A stretch of DNA of 41,657 nt. Origin: a virus. The stretch covers positions 1 through 41,657 of IMG/VR virus record IMGVR_UViG_3300003323_000232; one strand, given 5' to 3'. Numbering within the stretch: the first letter of the stretch is position 1; each line of letters starts with the position of its first letter. The notes under the pieces are model-generated. The model saw nothing but the letters and a program-made list of their open reading frames with translations. It did no database searches and had not been told where the DNA came from. A program made the position numbers and the translations under genes. Of this stretch, positions 21,832 through 29,967 are shown piece by piece.

Positions 21832-23489
21832 ACGGAACTCGTTGAGGTTGGAGCCGGTGTTGTTGAGGTCGTGCTATCCGACCCGTCACAACAAAATACA
21901 AGCTGATATCTGCCCCACAAACCAGGGGGTAATACACCACCAGTCGTATCTACAATTGCCCCGTCACAACTGCCATAATACGCATTGATTGCCGCCGATA
22001 CTGCTGCCTGCGTAGGTCCGTCCATAGGCCGGGAATACGTATTACATTGTGAAGTAGGAGCTATAACGTCGCAATACGTTATAACCTGTGCCCAATCAAA
22101 CGTTGGCGGACTACAGGATAGTATCCGAACATAGAAATAGCATTTCCGGCTACATGGCGGTTCTGTCGTGCTGGTAGTTGTCGTCGTTGTGGTTGTCGTT
22201 GTAGTGGCATGTGGGCCGCATGCGACGTAGCGAATTTCGCAATCAACGCCTGTATCAGCCGGTGCCGTGCAAGTGCATGACGGACAGTTTCGGGATATGT
22301 ACACCCAATCATCTACTGAATCTCTCCATTGATATACGCAAACGCCATAGCACGATGTTGGGTCGGGTGCCGGTGTTGTATTGCTCGGTGGTCCACCACC
22401 CGGCGGGTAACAGTTCGTTACCGCTGCGTCTCCGCAAGTGCCATCCCCTACAGGTGTGTCACATTGACAGATACCAGTACAGTTATTAAACTGTAACTCC
22501 CAACTGCTGATAGCATAACGCCAGAAACATTGACCGCCACAAGGGGGTTGCGTAGTACCTGTCGGCTGTACACATGGCGTGATTACCGGCGTACATCCGT
22601 CGTTAGCTTGATCGGCCGGAGGTGGAACGCAGTTGCATAATGCACCACAATGGTATGTATCGGTTTCAATCTGAATCCATAAGCCACTAGCCGGAGACTT
22701 ATACCACTTGCATCCGATCCCACATGTTGCCGGATCAAGTGTTGTCGTTGTGGTTGTAGTTGCCGGGTTTGGTGTCGTGCTGGTCGTTGTAGTACCCGTA
22801 CAATCCGGATATTGTGTTGGTTCAGTGGTGAACTCTCGACACTGTGTCTTCACCGTCACCGACGTAGTACACTCCCCGTCTAGTGCGGGTGGCGGACAAT
22901 AGTTTGGCGGATCACAGTAACAGCCTTCGCTACACGTTGACGACGTTTTACTCCACGCTTTCGTAGAGTAATTGAATGTGAATACGCACTCACCGGTACA
23001 CTCATTCGGTACTGGATTTGGTGTCGTACCGGTTGCATTAGTCAACACCCGCATTGACCGAAGGCAAACGAGTTCCTTGTTCGACGTTTCCCCGATCACC
23101 AACGCATCAAGAGTATAGTTGATAAGCAGTGAATCGTTTTCTTCTAAGCCAATATCAGCCGGATCAAGTATCAGCCACGTGTTGAACTCGAATCCAGACT
23201 GATTGTCTGTGTAGTCAGTAAAGAAATCGGTATTCTCGTCTGTCGGTAGTGCGTTGTCCGTGAATAGTGTTTCGTCAAACTGCACCTGTTTACATGGGAA
23301 CATACCGTTTGAATCACGGTATCCAATGATCCTAACTGCAACCTGCCTGCCTTTGGACGCATTACCGCCAAATGGATCGGCGTTAGGTGGTATGAAACGG
23401 TATGGCCTATTTTCATAAGCCTTAACCGCTCTGCCAATACGCATTGCATCCGCATAGCTGAATGTAACATCAGCAGATGGGCTTAGCAT
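21828..23489 (-). CDS. Cys-rich five-module protein with Thr linkers
   Basis: A 553-aa probable virion surface or fibre protein. After an N-terminal domain of about 155 residues come five repeats, each with C-x3-C-x-[FWY], a central Trp, then Cys and C-x-C, opening CTGEC, CGIGC, CGGQC, CYGVC and CSRKC. They are joined by runs such as TTTTSTTPNP and an 11-Thr tract before STTEPPC. Disulphide-bonded modules on flexible, glycosylatable Thr/Ser stalks are the natural reading, and the two following glycosyltransferases could modify them (inference). Start at 23489, two bases past the upstream stop; ribosome site weak. No named family recognised. Confidence 0.8.
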   Translation of the reverse strand: MLSPSADVTFSYADAMRIGRAVKAYENRPYRFIPPNADPFGGNASKGRQVAVRIIGYRDSNGMFPCKQVQFDETLFTDNALPTDENTDFFTDYTDNQSGFEFNTWLILDPADIGLEENDSLLINYTLDALVIGETSNKELVCLRSMRVLTNATGTTPNPVPNECTGECVFTFNYSTKAWSKTSSTCSEGCYCDPPNYCPPPALDGECTTSVTVKTQCREFTTEPTQYPDCTGTTTTSTTPNPATTTTTTTLDPATCGIGCKWYKSPASGLWIQIETDTYHCGALCNCVPPPADQANDGCTPVITPCVQPTGTTQPPCGGQCFWRYAISSWELQFNNCTGICQCDTPVGDGTCGDAAVTNCYPPGGGPPSNTTPAPDPTSCYGVCVYQWRDSVDDWVYISRNCPSCTCTAPADTGVDCEIRYVACGPHATTTTTTTTTTTSTTEPPCSRKCYFYVRILSCSPPTFDWAQVITYCDVIAPTSQCNTYSRPMDGPTQAAVSAAINAYYGSCDGAIVDTTGGVLPPGLWGRYQLVFCCDGSDSTTSTTPAPTSTSSV

Positions 23490-23490
23490 G

Positions 23491-24867
23491 TTACACCAGC
23501 GGTAGGTTAAGAACAGAGAAATCCAAGAATTCAAACGGTTGGTATTTACGATAGTATGGCAACATCCGGTACATTGTCGCACCTCTCGGGTGGTCGCGTG
23601 CTGTTGTCCCTTTTTGACCCCTCTTAACCGTCAATAAACACGTCTTATCGTCAGGATCACCACCGGGCGGAGTTGGCACAACAGTGATGTTGGTTACCGT
23701 GACAATCTCCGGTAGGAGTAGCTGCTTTTTCGGTGTCCTTGTGAAATCATAAGTACCGTCTTTCTTCTTGATTGGGTAGTATGTGTCTGGATTGAACGAC
23801 GGTTCTCGACCCACTAATACACCGGCTACAGGTGCCCAATCGAGTGTATCACCATATTCGAGTAGTATATCAAACTCGTTATGCGGTCCGGGTACGATGT
23901 TTGTACCCACGCCTGGAACGTCAATTCCAGGGTTTTGTGGCGGCGGAAAGTTAACAACCTCTGTCCAGTTCTCCAGATACATGGATGTATCTGCTGCGTT
24001 CAAGTCAAATCGCAAGTCACGTTGGCCACCACCCACACCTAAAGGATGTTGTAGCATCTTGACAATAGGGTCATAAATGCTCTTACCCCGCCCGTTAAGC
24101 GGAGTTTGATTTGTCATCGGCTGTTTCGTTCGTGGATCAAGGAATACGTTACCGTCGCAGTCCCGCCAATCTTGATCGAGAATAAAATCGAACCAAGTAA
24201 ACGGATTGAATGCAATTTCATACGTCACTTGGTAATAGAAGATGCCGTTAGTAACATTCGATGAACCCGTAATACTGTTGATCCTTGCCATCGCATAGTT
24301 ATATCCGGCAAACGGCAAGAGGTTGATTTTGTTTGCGTATTTGTCCGCCGTAGCTTGATCGAAAGATGGTTCATTACGAACGATACGGAGGACACCTCGG
24401 TTATATCTTCGCATAACAGGCGGATCATATGGGTTCTGACTACTCGATTGGTAGGTTACACCGCGTACATCACGCTGAACCGCCCGTTCGTCAGGCTCGG
24501 AATCCCATGTAATTTGAGGTGGCTGGTATAACGGGTTATCAGTCTGTGCGGCCACTAACTGGTCAGTGTCATATGTGCAACGCAGATTCCAAATTAAGCG
24601 ATTAGCAGTCCTAGTAGCGTGCATCCGCTGCAAAGTAGCAGCAAAATCATGCTCGTCAGCGGTCGCATTGGTGAACACATACGAATCACCGATCTTCGGT
24701 GTTAGTGGGCTAACATAGATATTCAGTGGGCCGTCGCCAACGTCATCGACGTACACTAGGTACTCAACAGTGTATTGTCTCCCCAGCACTTCATATAGCA
24801 GATTGTTCTTCCGCGTCTCTACAATGCCCTCAGACCTATTGCTTTTGACGCACTTAATAACCGCCAT
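23491..24867 (-). CDS. Putative tail structural protein, 458 aa
   Basis: No domain recognised with certainty. It is the first gene after the tape measure, the usual place of the distal tail or tail-tip protein. The N terminus (MAVIKCVKSNRSEG, then VEYLVYVDDVGDG and LNIYVSPLTPKIGDSYVF) is beta-rich. The C-terminal part ends in a hydrophobic segment (QPFEFLDFSVLNLPLV). The start at 24867 has a G-rich site 8-10 bases upstream, between the perfect palindrome 24878-24892 and the ATG. Confidence 0.72.
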   Translation of the reverse strand: MAVIKCVKSNRSEGIVETRKNNLLYEVLGRQYTVEYLVYVDDVGDGPLNIYVSPLTPKIGDSYVFTNATADEHDFAATLQRMHATRTANRLIWNLRCTYDTDQLVAAQTDNPLYQPPQITWDSEPDERAVQRDVRGVTYQSSSQNPYDPPVMRRYNRGVLRIVRNEPSFDQATADKYANKINLLPFAGYNYAMARINSITGSSNVTNGIFYYQVTYEIAFNPFTWFDFILDQDWRDCDGNVFLDPRTKQPMTNQTPLNGRGKSIYDPIVKMLQHPLGVGGGQRDLRFDLNAADTSMYLENWTEVVNFPPPQNPGIDVPGVGTNIVPGPHNEFDILLEYGDTLDWAPVAGVLVGREPSFNPDTYYPIKKKDGTYDFTRTPKKQLLLPEIVTVTNITVVPTPPGGDPDDKTCLLTVKRGQKGTTARDHPRGATMYRMLPYYRKYQPFEFLDFSVLNLPLV

Positions 24868-24877
24868 GTTAGCCCCC

Positions 24878-24892
24878 GTTGCATAGTGCAAC
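24878..24892. repeat. Dispersed palindrome, perfect copy in a gene gap
   Basis: Abuts the tape-measure stop at 24893 and occupies most of the 25-base gap before the next start. Confidence 0.85.
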
Positions 24893-26839
24893 TTATCCGG
24901 GTAGTTTGACCTGCGGCTTATTGAGCAACGCTTGTGCTGTTTGTTGCGTATATACAGCGATACGGTCTTGCGTTGCTTTTGCCTGTTCTAGCAATCGCTC
25001 AATCCTAGCCGTAGGGTTCTCGCTACGCACTTTCTGCTCAATTGTTGATCTAGCTTCCGCTCCCGCTGCTTCGCTAGAGCCTTCGCGGAGTGCAGATGGA
25101 GGTTGCAAGCTTAAACCGTTTGCTTCCTCCAGCCTTTGCACAACTTTGTCTAATGCCATTGCGTACTTTTCCCATGAAAGTACCCCAGCATTCACTAGCG
25201 GTTGCAGTTGTTTCAGTGCGTCAATCTCTGACCAGAATGTTTCAAGCGGGGTGGTGTTTTCATGAACAACCTGCCTTGCTTTTTCAAGCAGTCTTTGGTT
25301 GTTTGCAAGCTGTGCAATAGCTGCGTCGTTCTGGTGGAATGTGCTGGTAAGATTTTGCATCTCAACAGCAGCGTCATTAATCGATTTTTTCATTTCCTCA
25401 TACGACAGACGAGCGTTATTGATGCTTTCAATGTTCGCATTCGATTCCGCTTGGTTATTTTTGAAGCTGTCAACCTGTTTATTCAGGTCAGCTAGCGTCT
25501 CTTCCATTGAACCAAACGGTGAAATATCACCCAATGCATCGGATAGGTATTTGGCACCTGATACAATAGCTCGCACGAGACGGAAGAATAGTTCCGCTAC
25601 CTTGTTCGCAGCAATCTTGATATATTCAATCACCTTCTGTACTGCTGCAAATGTCTCCGAAATCGCGTATACGACTGTGATTACAATCTTCCCGAGTGCT
25701 TGAAACACCTTTCCAAGTCCTGTACCATCACCAACGATCTTCTGAATCACCTTAAATACAGCAATAATGGCCGGCATAACAGCCGTTGCTAGCTGTTGAC
25801 CGACACCAATCAGCATTTCCTTTAGTTCACGGAACTTGTAGTTAGCTGCTTCAACCTCTTGCGTGTTCTTAAACGTCTGTCCGAGACGCTCAGCGGTCCC
25901 GAGGATGCCATTGAGTTGGTCTTTCTGCATACCAAGCAATGGCAATACTGCTGCTGCCTTGTCACCGAACAGTGATTGGGCAACAAAGGCTCTAGCTGTA
26001 CTATCGCCAATCTTGTTTGTCTGCTCCGCAATCTTCGTGAATGCGTCAACTGGCGACTTAAGGACGCTCGGGTCGATCTTTAGTGCATCGAATGCGTTCT
26101 TTTTCAAGATATCGCCACCTTTAGCCTCATTCATTGAATTATGCAACGCCTGTAGGCTGGCTGTAGCGTCTTCCGCAGTCTTACCCATAAGCTTCATGGC
26201 AACGGCGAAACTCGCATACCTATCCATTGTTTCTCCGACCTGTATTGAGTTTCGTCTAAACTCCATAGCTTGACTAACCCCAGCAGTAGCAAGGGCTGTA
26301 ATCGCAACCACAACAGCACCAATAACACCAATAACACCAACCGCACCAGCTTTAATAAGCCCGAAAGTGCCGCCGAGTGTGCCCCCCGCACTCTTGCCAG
26401 CGGATGCCATATTGCCAATAGCATCGGTTACCCCCTTGAATGATGAAACTACTTCGTTTCCAATACCGCTATGCTGCAATAAGCCTTGCATGGCGGCGGA
26501 TGCCGCCGTAGCAGTTGTATTCAATACCTTAGTCGCACCCGTGGCGTCACTCATACCCTTTAAAGCACTCGTGACGCCAAGGATGGACTTGGTTACTGAA
26601 TTGTACTGCTGTGCGGTATCCGCCTGTTTCTGTGCGGATTTAACTACATCGTTTGTCCATGTCATCTGCTTTTGCTGGATACTGACGTGAGGTGGTTCAA
26701 TAACGGCTTTCGCTGTCTTTTCCTTGATTTGGGTTGCATCCTGCAACTTATCAAGGCGTTTTTGTGCGTCGTCTATCACCTTGTTAAAGGCGTCAGCGTT
26801 GGCCGTTATCTTGGTTGCTATGCTGCTGACGTTCGCCAC
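24893..26839 (-). CDS. Tail tape measure protein, 648 aa
   Basis: It sets tail length and is the scaffold inside the tail tube. Evidence: position after the chaperone frameshift pair, long helical composition with Gln/Asn/Ala heptads, and a hydrophobic Ala/Gly/Val segment (AGAVGVIGVIGAVVVAITAL, about 168-187) typical of tape measures. At about 0.15 nm per residue the tail would be near 95-100 nm, in the siphovirus range. The start overlaps the end of the chaperone extension by 47 bases. A palindrome at 26733-26747 encodes L-Q-D-A-T. Confidence 0.88.
   Translation of the reverse strand: MANVSSIATKITANADAFNKVIDDAQKRLDKLQDATQIKEKTAKAVIEPPHVSIQQKQMTWTNDVVKSAQKQADTAQQYNSVTKSILGVTSALKGMSDATGATKVLNTTATAASAAMQGLLQHSGIGNEVVSSFKGVTDAIGNMASAGKSAGGTLGGTFGLIKAGAVGVIGVIGAVVVAITALATAGVSQAMEFRRNSIQVGETMDRYASFAVAMKLMGKTAEDATASLQALHNSMNEAKGGDILKKNAFDALKIDPSVLKSPVDAFTKIAEQTNKIGDSTARAFVAQSLFGDKAAAVLPLLGMQKDQLNGILGTAERLGQTFKNTQEVEAANYKFRELKEMLIGVGQQLATAVMPAIIAVFKVIQKIVGDGTGLGKVFQALGKIVITVVYAISETFAAVQKVIEYIKIAANKVAELFFRLVRAIVSGAKYLSDALGDISPFGSMEETLADLNKQVDSFKNNQAESNANIESINNARLSYEEMKKSINDAAVEMQNLTSTFHQNDAAIAQLANNQRLLEKARQVVHENTTPLETFWSEIDALKQLQPLVNAGVLSWEKYAMALDKVVQRLEEANGLSLQPPSALREGSSEAAGAEARSTIEQKVRSENPTARIERLLEQAKATQDRIAVYTQQTAQALLNKPQVKLPG
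26733..26747. repeat. Dispersed palindrome, perfect copy
   Basis: Near the N terminus of the tape measure, encoding L-Q-D-A-T within a coiled-coil helix. Confidence 0.8.
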
Positions 26840-27158
26840 GTTTCAACCCTCCTGCATTCGCGGCATACGCCATACCGATAGCTTCCATTTCCAAATCAGT
26901 TTGTTCGTTATCTTCGCCCCATTTCATGATAAAGTCGTCAATCTTCGTCAAAGATTTGCCCCCGTTACCTGTATAGATAACGAACGCAATCTGTGCTAGT
27001 TGGTGTATGATCCGTTTCGACCAATGCGGATTCTTATCCCTCCACGCTGCAAATGAAACGGCATCCCGCGATGATACCCGACGCATTAGTTCGCCGAATG
27101 GGATGCCGTACTCGTCAGCAACTTCTAGCCAGAACTTGATTCCGTCCCGCTCGATTCG
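26793..27158 (-). CDS. Tail assembly chaperone, frameshift extension
   Basis: This frame is entered by -1 frameshifting from the 142-aa chaperone at GGGAAAC (27164-27158). The extension is 121 codons and starts R-I-E-R-D-G-I-K-F-W-L-E-V-A; its FWLEVADEYGIPFGELMRR and following residues match the lambda gpT / DUF4035-like C-terminal domain. The fusion would be 253 aa. An internal ATG at 27086 could give 97 residues alone, but conserved-looking sequence continues upstream of it. It is placed between chaperone and tape measure as in lambda G/GT. Confidence 0.8.
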   Translation of the reverse strand, partial: RIERDGIKFWLEVADEYGIPFGELMRRVSSRDAVSFAAWRDKNPHWSKRIIHQLAQIAFVIYTGNGGKSLTKIDDFIMKWGEDNEQTDLEMEAIGMAYAANAGGLKRGERQQHSNQDNGQR

Positions 27159-27553
27159 TTTCCCTCAAGTTCCTCAATCTCAGTATCGCTAAGTCCGGAC
27201 AGCTTGCGGGCTTCGTCAAATAGGCGGTCCATTACCTTACCCGATTTCTCGCCGAGCTTCTTTAAGTGCCCGGCGTTGAAGATAGGCCGGTGGTCGGTTG
27301 GGGAGACAATAGCAGACATCATGACTAGCTTAGCTCGCATGAGCTTGACATCTGGCACAGCTTCCCGTTTAATACGACCACGCTTATCCTTCACCTTCTT
27401 CACCTTACTAACGCTTTCGTCGAACTGGTCACGTTCCAACGCGGTAAGTTCGCGTAAGCATACTTCCTTGATCGGCCATTCCGGGGTAGGCACCATGACG
27501 GTAGCAACATCGTTGCACCCCAGAATAGCGTCAGCGATATCTTTCGGTTGCAT
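27125..27553 (-). CDS. Tail assembly chaperone (gpG-like), 142 aa
   Basis: It binds the tape measure and helps load tail tube protein. The start MQPKDIADAIL is chosen because its ATG lies in a palindrome variant (27547-27561) with AAAGGA upstream. Features: ELTALERDQFDESVSK (typical chaperone alpha segment), a long helical C terminus (DEARKLSGLSDTEIEELEG), then a low-complexity Ser/Glu/Gly tail after the slippery site that appears only in the short form. It lies directly between tail tube and tape measure, as in lambda-like phages. Confidence 0.82.
   Translation of the reverse strand: MQPKDIADAILGCNDVATVMVPTPEWPIKEVCLRELTALERDQFDESVSKVKKVKDKRGRIKREAVPDVKLMRAKLVMMSAIVSPTDHRPIFNAGHLKKLGEKSGKVMDRLFDEARKLSGLSDTEIEELEGNESSGTESSSG
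27158..27164 (-). other. -1 frameshift slippery heptamer GGGAAAC
   Basis: On the coding strand G-GGA-AAC in the frame of the 142-aa chaperone, a canonical X-XXY-YYZ site. The -1 frame has a stop two codons before the site and is open for 121 codons after it, exactly as in lambda G-T and many siphoviruses. Confidence 0.82.
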
Positions 27554-27566
27554 GATGCAAAATCCT

Positions 27567-28100
27567 TTACGCAGCGGGTAGAGCCGCAACGTTAGCCAAG
27601 AATTGAACCGTATTGGTTGGCATAAACGTAACAGGAGTTTTAATCATTTCGTTTTCAGCGATATTCATCTCGATAGACTCAACGTATGCGTCCATTAATA
27701 CAAGCACTTTGCCAGAGCGGAATAGGATGTATACTTGGAAATTTGAAATGTCATCGTTGTACAGTTCAAGTAGAAGCGTGTACATGTCATAAGACATGTT
27801 CAAATCTACTTGCAGCGGATCGGCTTCTTTCGTACCCGGACAGCGAGCGGTATAGAAATACGATTCGACTGTGAATCCGTCCGGAATAACATCCGGTTGT
27901 GGATCAAGTTCCGTCGCATCCACGACACCAGAACGTTTAAGACTGATGCCGTTAATCGCCGTTACACCACCGATTCGGACTGCCGGTAGAAATTCGCCTG
28001 GATCAACACCACCAATAGCACTATCGGTATTGTTGCGTTCACGAAGGAACAACTGAGTTCCTTTACTCTTCACCCTATTTGCACAACCTTGCTGGCTCAT
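27567..28100 (-). CDS. Major tail tube protein, 177 aa
   Basis: The likely tail tube subunit. The start MSQQGCANRV is set by an ATGA overlap with the upstream gene. The protein is beta-rich with ENEMIKTPVTFMPTNTVQF near the end, the kind of strand pattern seen in lambda gpV-like tube proteins. The place between the tail terminator and the chaperones supports the call more than any motif does. Confidence 0.72.
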   Translation of the reverse strand: MSQQGCANRVKSKGTQLFLRERNNTDSAIGGVDPGEFLPAVRIGGVTAINGISLKRSGVVDATELDPQPDVIPDGFTVESYFYTARCPGTKEADPLQVDLNMSYDMYTLLLELYNDDISNFQVYILFRSGKVLVLMDAYVESIEMNIAENEMIKTPVTFMPTNTVQFLANVAALPAA

Positions 28101-28561
28101 GATGGGTCTCCGCAACGAGAGTTTGCAAATGACACAATTACGGTTGATATCTTCAAACCGCGTTCTTGCTGTTCAATCGCAAACTCATCGTCCTCGGAGG
28201 AGGAATCTACATCGATACCCTCAAACATGTCATAATCGCCTGACGTATCCTGAAAGATACTGGTATTGAAATCCTCACTCCCTAGCCAATAGATATCGTT
28301 GCGTAATGCAACTAGATCGGAAGAGTTTTTTGCGATCACATATATAGAATATACCGTTGTGAAGTACCCATTATTGCCAGAAATTTCACGGTCAGGTACA
28401 TCGTCTGTCTGTTGATATACAATACATGGGTATTGTGCTAACGAATCATCTTGTTCTTGGTATACTTCAAGGTGGAATACCCTGTCGTTGCATAATGCAA
28501 TTACTTGTGGCCTAGCTTGCACGAACTGCACCAGCATTTCATCGGGCGGAATGCTAGCCAT
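28097..28561 (-). CDS. Tail terminator / completion protein, 154 aa
   Basis: Resembles the DUF3168/gpU-like tail completion family: an N-terminal helix, VIALCNDRVF, then QYPCIVYQQTD, and the later strand TTVYSIYVIAKN. It would cap the tail and join it to the head. Two palindrome variants lie in it (28298-28312, V-A-L-R-N; 28487-28501, I-A-L-C-N), and both fall in helical parts. It overlaps the next gene by ATGA. Confidence 0.7.
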   Translation of the reverse strand: MASIPPDEMLVQFVQARPQVIALCNDRVFHLEVYQEQDDSLAQYPCIVYQQTDDVPDREISGNNGYFTTVYSIYVIAKNSSDLVALRNDIYWLGSEDFNTSIFQDTSGDYDMFEGIDVDSSSEDDEFAIEQQERGLKISTVIVSFANSRCGDPS

Positions 28562-29093
28562 TTTCTATTACCCTCCGTATTGCGGCTAACGCTTCCGCCC
28601 CGTGAAATTGTGTTGCCGCATCTATGATATTGTCGCCCTTATACCTACCGATATTTCGCTGCTGTGTTACAATGTGCCCTAGCCTGTTCCTGAATGTCAA
28701 CTGCTGTGTGAACTGGCGTCTCGGAAACATTACCAAGTGTGCATATTTGTGGGCTGTAATCTGCTTTGTTTGCTTGATGAAATTACGGCCAATACGCTGT
28801 CTCACTGTTACAGTAGTGGTCGCATTGGACTTCACACCAAGTATTAATACCAATGTACCTTGCTTCTTATAATACTTAAGTTTCGATATGAGGTTCTTCC
28901 TAAGCCAACCCGTGCGGTCATGCTTACGCATCATTGCTCGCATGTATTTAAGCAGAACTCTACCGCCCGCACGGATTGCCTTTTTCATCAGGTCAGCACG
29001 CTTTTTCGGGTCCGCTAAATCCAACGCACCAGACAGAGCCTCATTGACTCCTGATAGCTCTACCTTGATGCGAAAACCCGATTGGCGTGCCAT
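28554..29093 (-). CDS. Head-tail joining protein, HK97 gp10-like, 179 aa
   Basis: Basic protein with RADLMKKAIRAGGRVLLKYM, RTGWLRKNLISKLKYYKK and LGVKSNA, followed by a Lys/Arg/His-rich section, matching the HK97 gp10 / minor tail family of neck proteins. Its position next to the tail terminator fits. It is unusually basic (many Arg and Lys up to GHIVTQQRNIG). Start at 29093 overlaps the fibre gene's stop. Confidence 0.72.
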   Translation of the reverse strand: MARQSGFRIKVELSGVNEALSGALDLADPKKRADLMKKAIRAGGRVLLKYMRAMMRKHDRTGWLRKNLISKLKYYKKQGTLVLILGVKSNATTTVTVRQRIGRNFIKQTKQITAHKYAHLVMFPRRQFTQQLTFRNRLGHIVTQQRNIGRYKGDNIIDAATQFHGAEALAAIRRVIENG

Positions 29094-29935
29094 TAGAAGA
29101 AGGCCACAACTGCGACAATACCGGGGTCACCATCGCCACCTTTGCCACCACTTGCAGTCGGGCCGTTAGCAGTGGCACCGCCACCGCCGCCACCGCCCCC
29201 ATACGCTCCGCCGTTGCCGCCGGCCGCACCATTGCCGACCGTGCTACCGCCACCACCTCCGCCACCGGCACCACCCATTAGCACTAGCGTAGGGGTATTG
29301 CCGCCGTTGCTGCCGGGGGTTCCAGTCGCTCCGCCTGCCCCACCCGCACCGGCACCCGCCCCATCAAGCATAGACGGGCGATTGCCGCCATTACCGCCAG
29401 CGTAGAATGCACTGGTAGTATCACACCCGCCACCACCTCCACCACCACCCGGAGCAAAACCGGCAGTAGCAGCAGCAATCCCGGCGGCATTACCTTTGCC
29501 GTTGCCGCCAGCGGAACCGGCGTTGACTGCAACAGTTGCACCGGCTCCGCCGTTGGCGGTCGGCGAAACACTAGCGAGTCCACCAGTACCACCCGCCCCG
29601 CCGACGGTTTGGATGAAAGAGCCGAATGAGTGAGTACCACCCGCACTGCCATTCACGCCATTCGATTGGTTGCCACCGGCCCCACCAGTGCCACCTGCCC
29701 CGACAGTTACAGTGACTACATCAGGCAGCAATGCAGCGTCAATAACGAGTGACGAAATACCGCCACTACCGCCACCACCGCCGCCACTCCCCGTTTCAGT
29801 GCCGACACCGGCAGTTGCCCCACGACCGCCACCGCCTCCGCCACCTGCCCCGATCATGATTACTTTGACATGCTTGCACCCGACCGGTTTAAGCCAGGTG
29901 TAGGTGCCAGCGTTACGGAAGTAAGTAATGTTCAT
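29093..29935 (-). CDS. Glycine-rich fibre or receptor-binding protein, 280 aa
   Basis: MNITYFRNAGTYTWLKP is the typical entry of glycine-rich phage fibre domains, followed by HVKVIMIGAGGGGG and many poly-Gly runs, which probably fold as polyglycine-II bundles like the S16 gp38 tip. It could bind the host surface. The start at 29935 is chosen for AAGGG nine bases upstream. The long GC-rich, repetitive stretch may recombine or vary between isolates. Its place among head-neck genes rather than after the tape measure is unusual. Confidence 0.75.
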   Translation of the reverse strand: MNITYFRNAGTYTWLKPVGCKHVKVIMIGAGGGGGGGRGATAGVGTETGSGGGGGGSGGISSLVIDAALLPDVVTVTVGAGGTGGAGGNQSNGVNGSAGGTHSFGSFIQTVGGAGGTGGLASVSPTANGGAGATVAVNAGSAGGNGKGNAAGIAAATAGFAPGGGGGGGGCDTTSAFYAGGNGGNRPSMLDGAGAGAGGAGGATGTPGSNGGNTPTLVLMGGAGGGGGGGSTVGNGAAGGNGGAYGGGGGGGGATANGPTASGGKGGDGDPGIVAVVAFF

Positions 29936-29967
29936 GTTTTCCCTTAGTTGCATGATGCAATTATTGG

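Noticed and set aside
29142-29903. Long Pro-rich plus-strand frames opposite the glycine-rich gene
   Set aside because: Poly-Pro frames are the mechanical antisense of poly-Gly codons; no starts or context support them.
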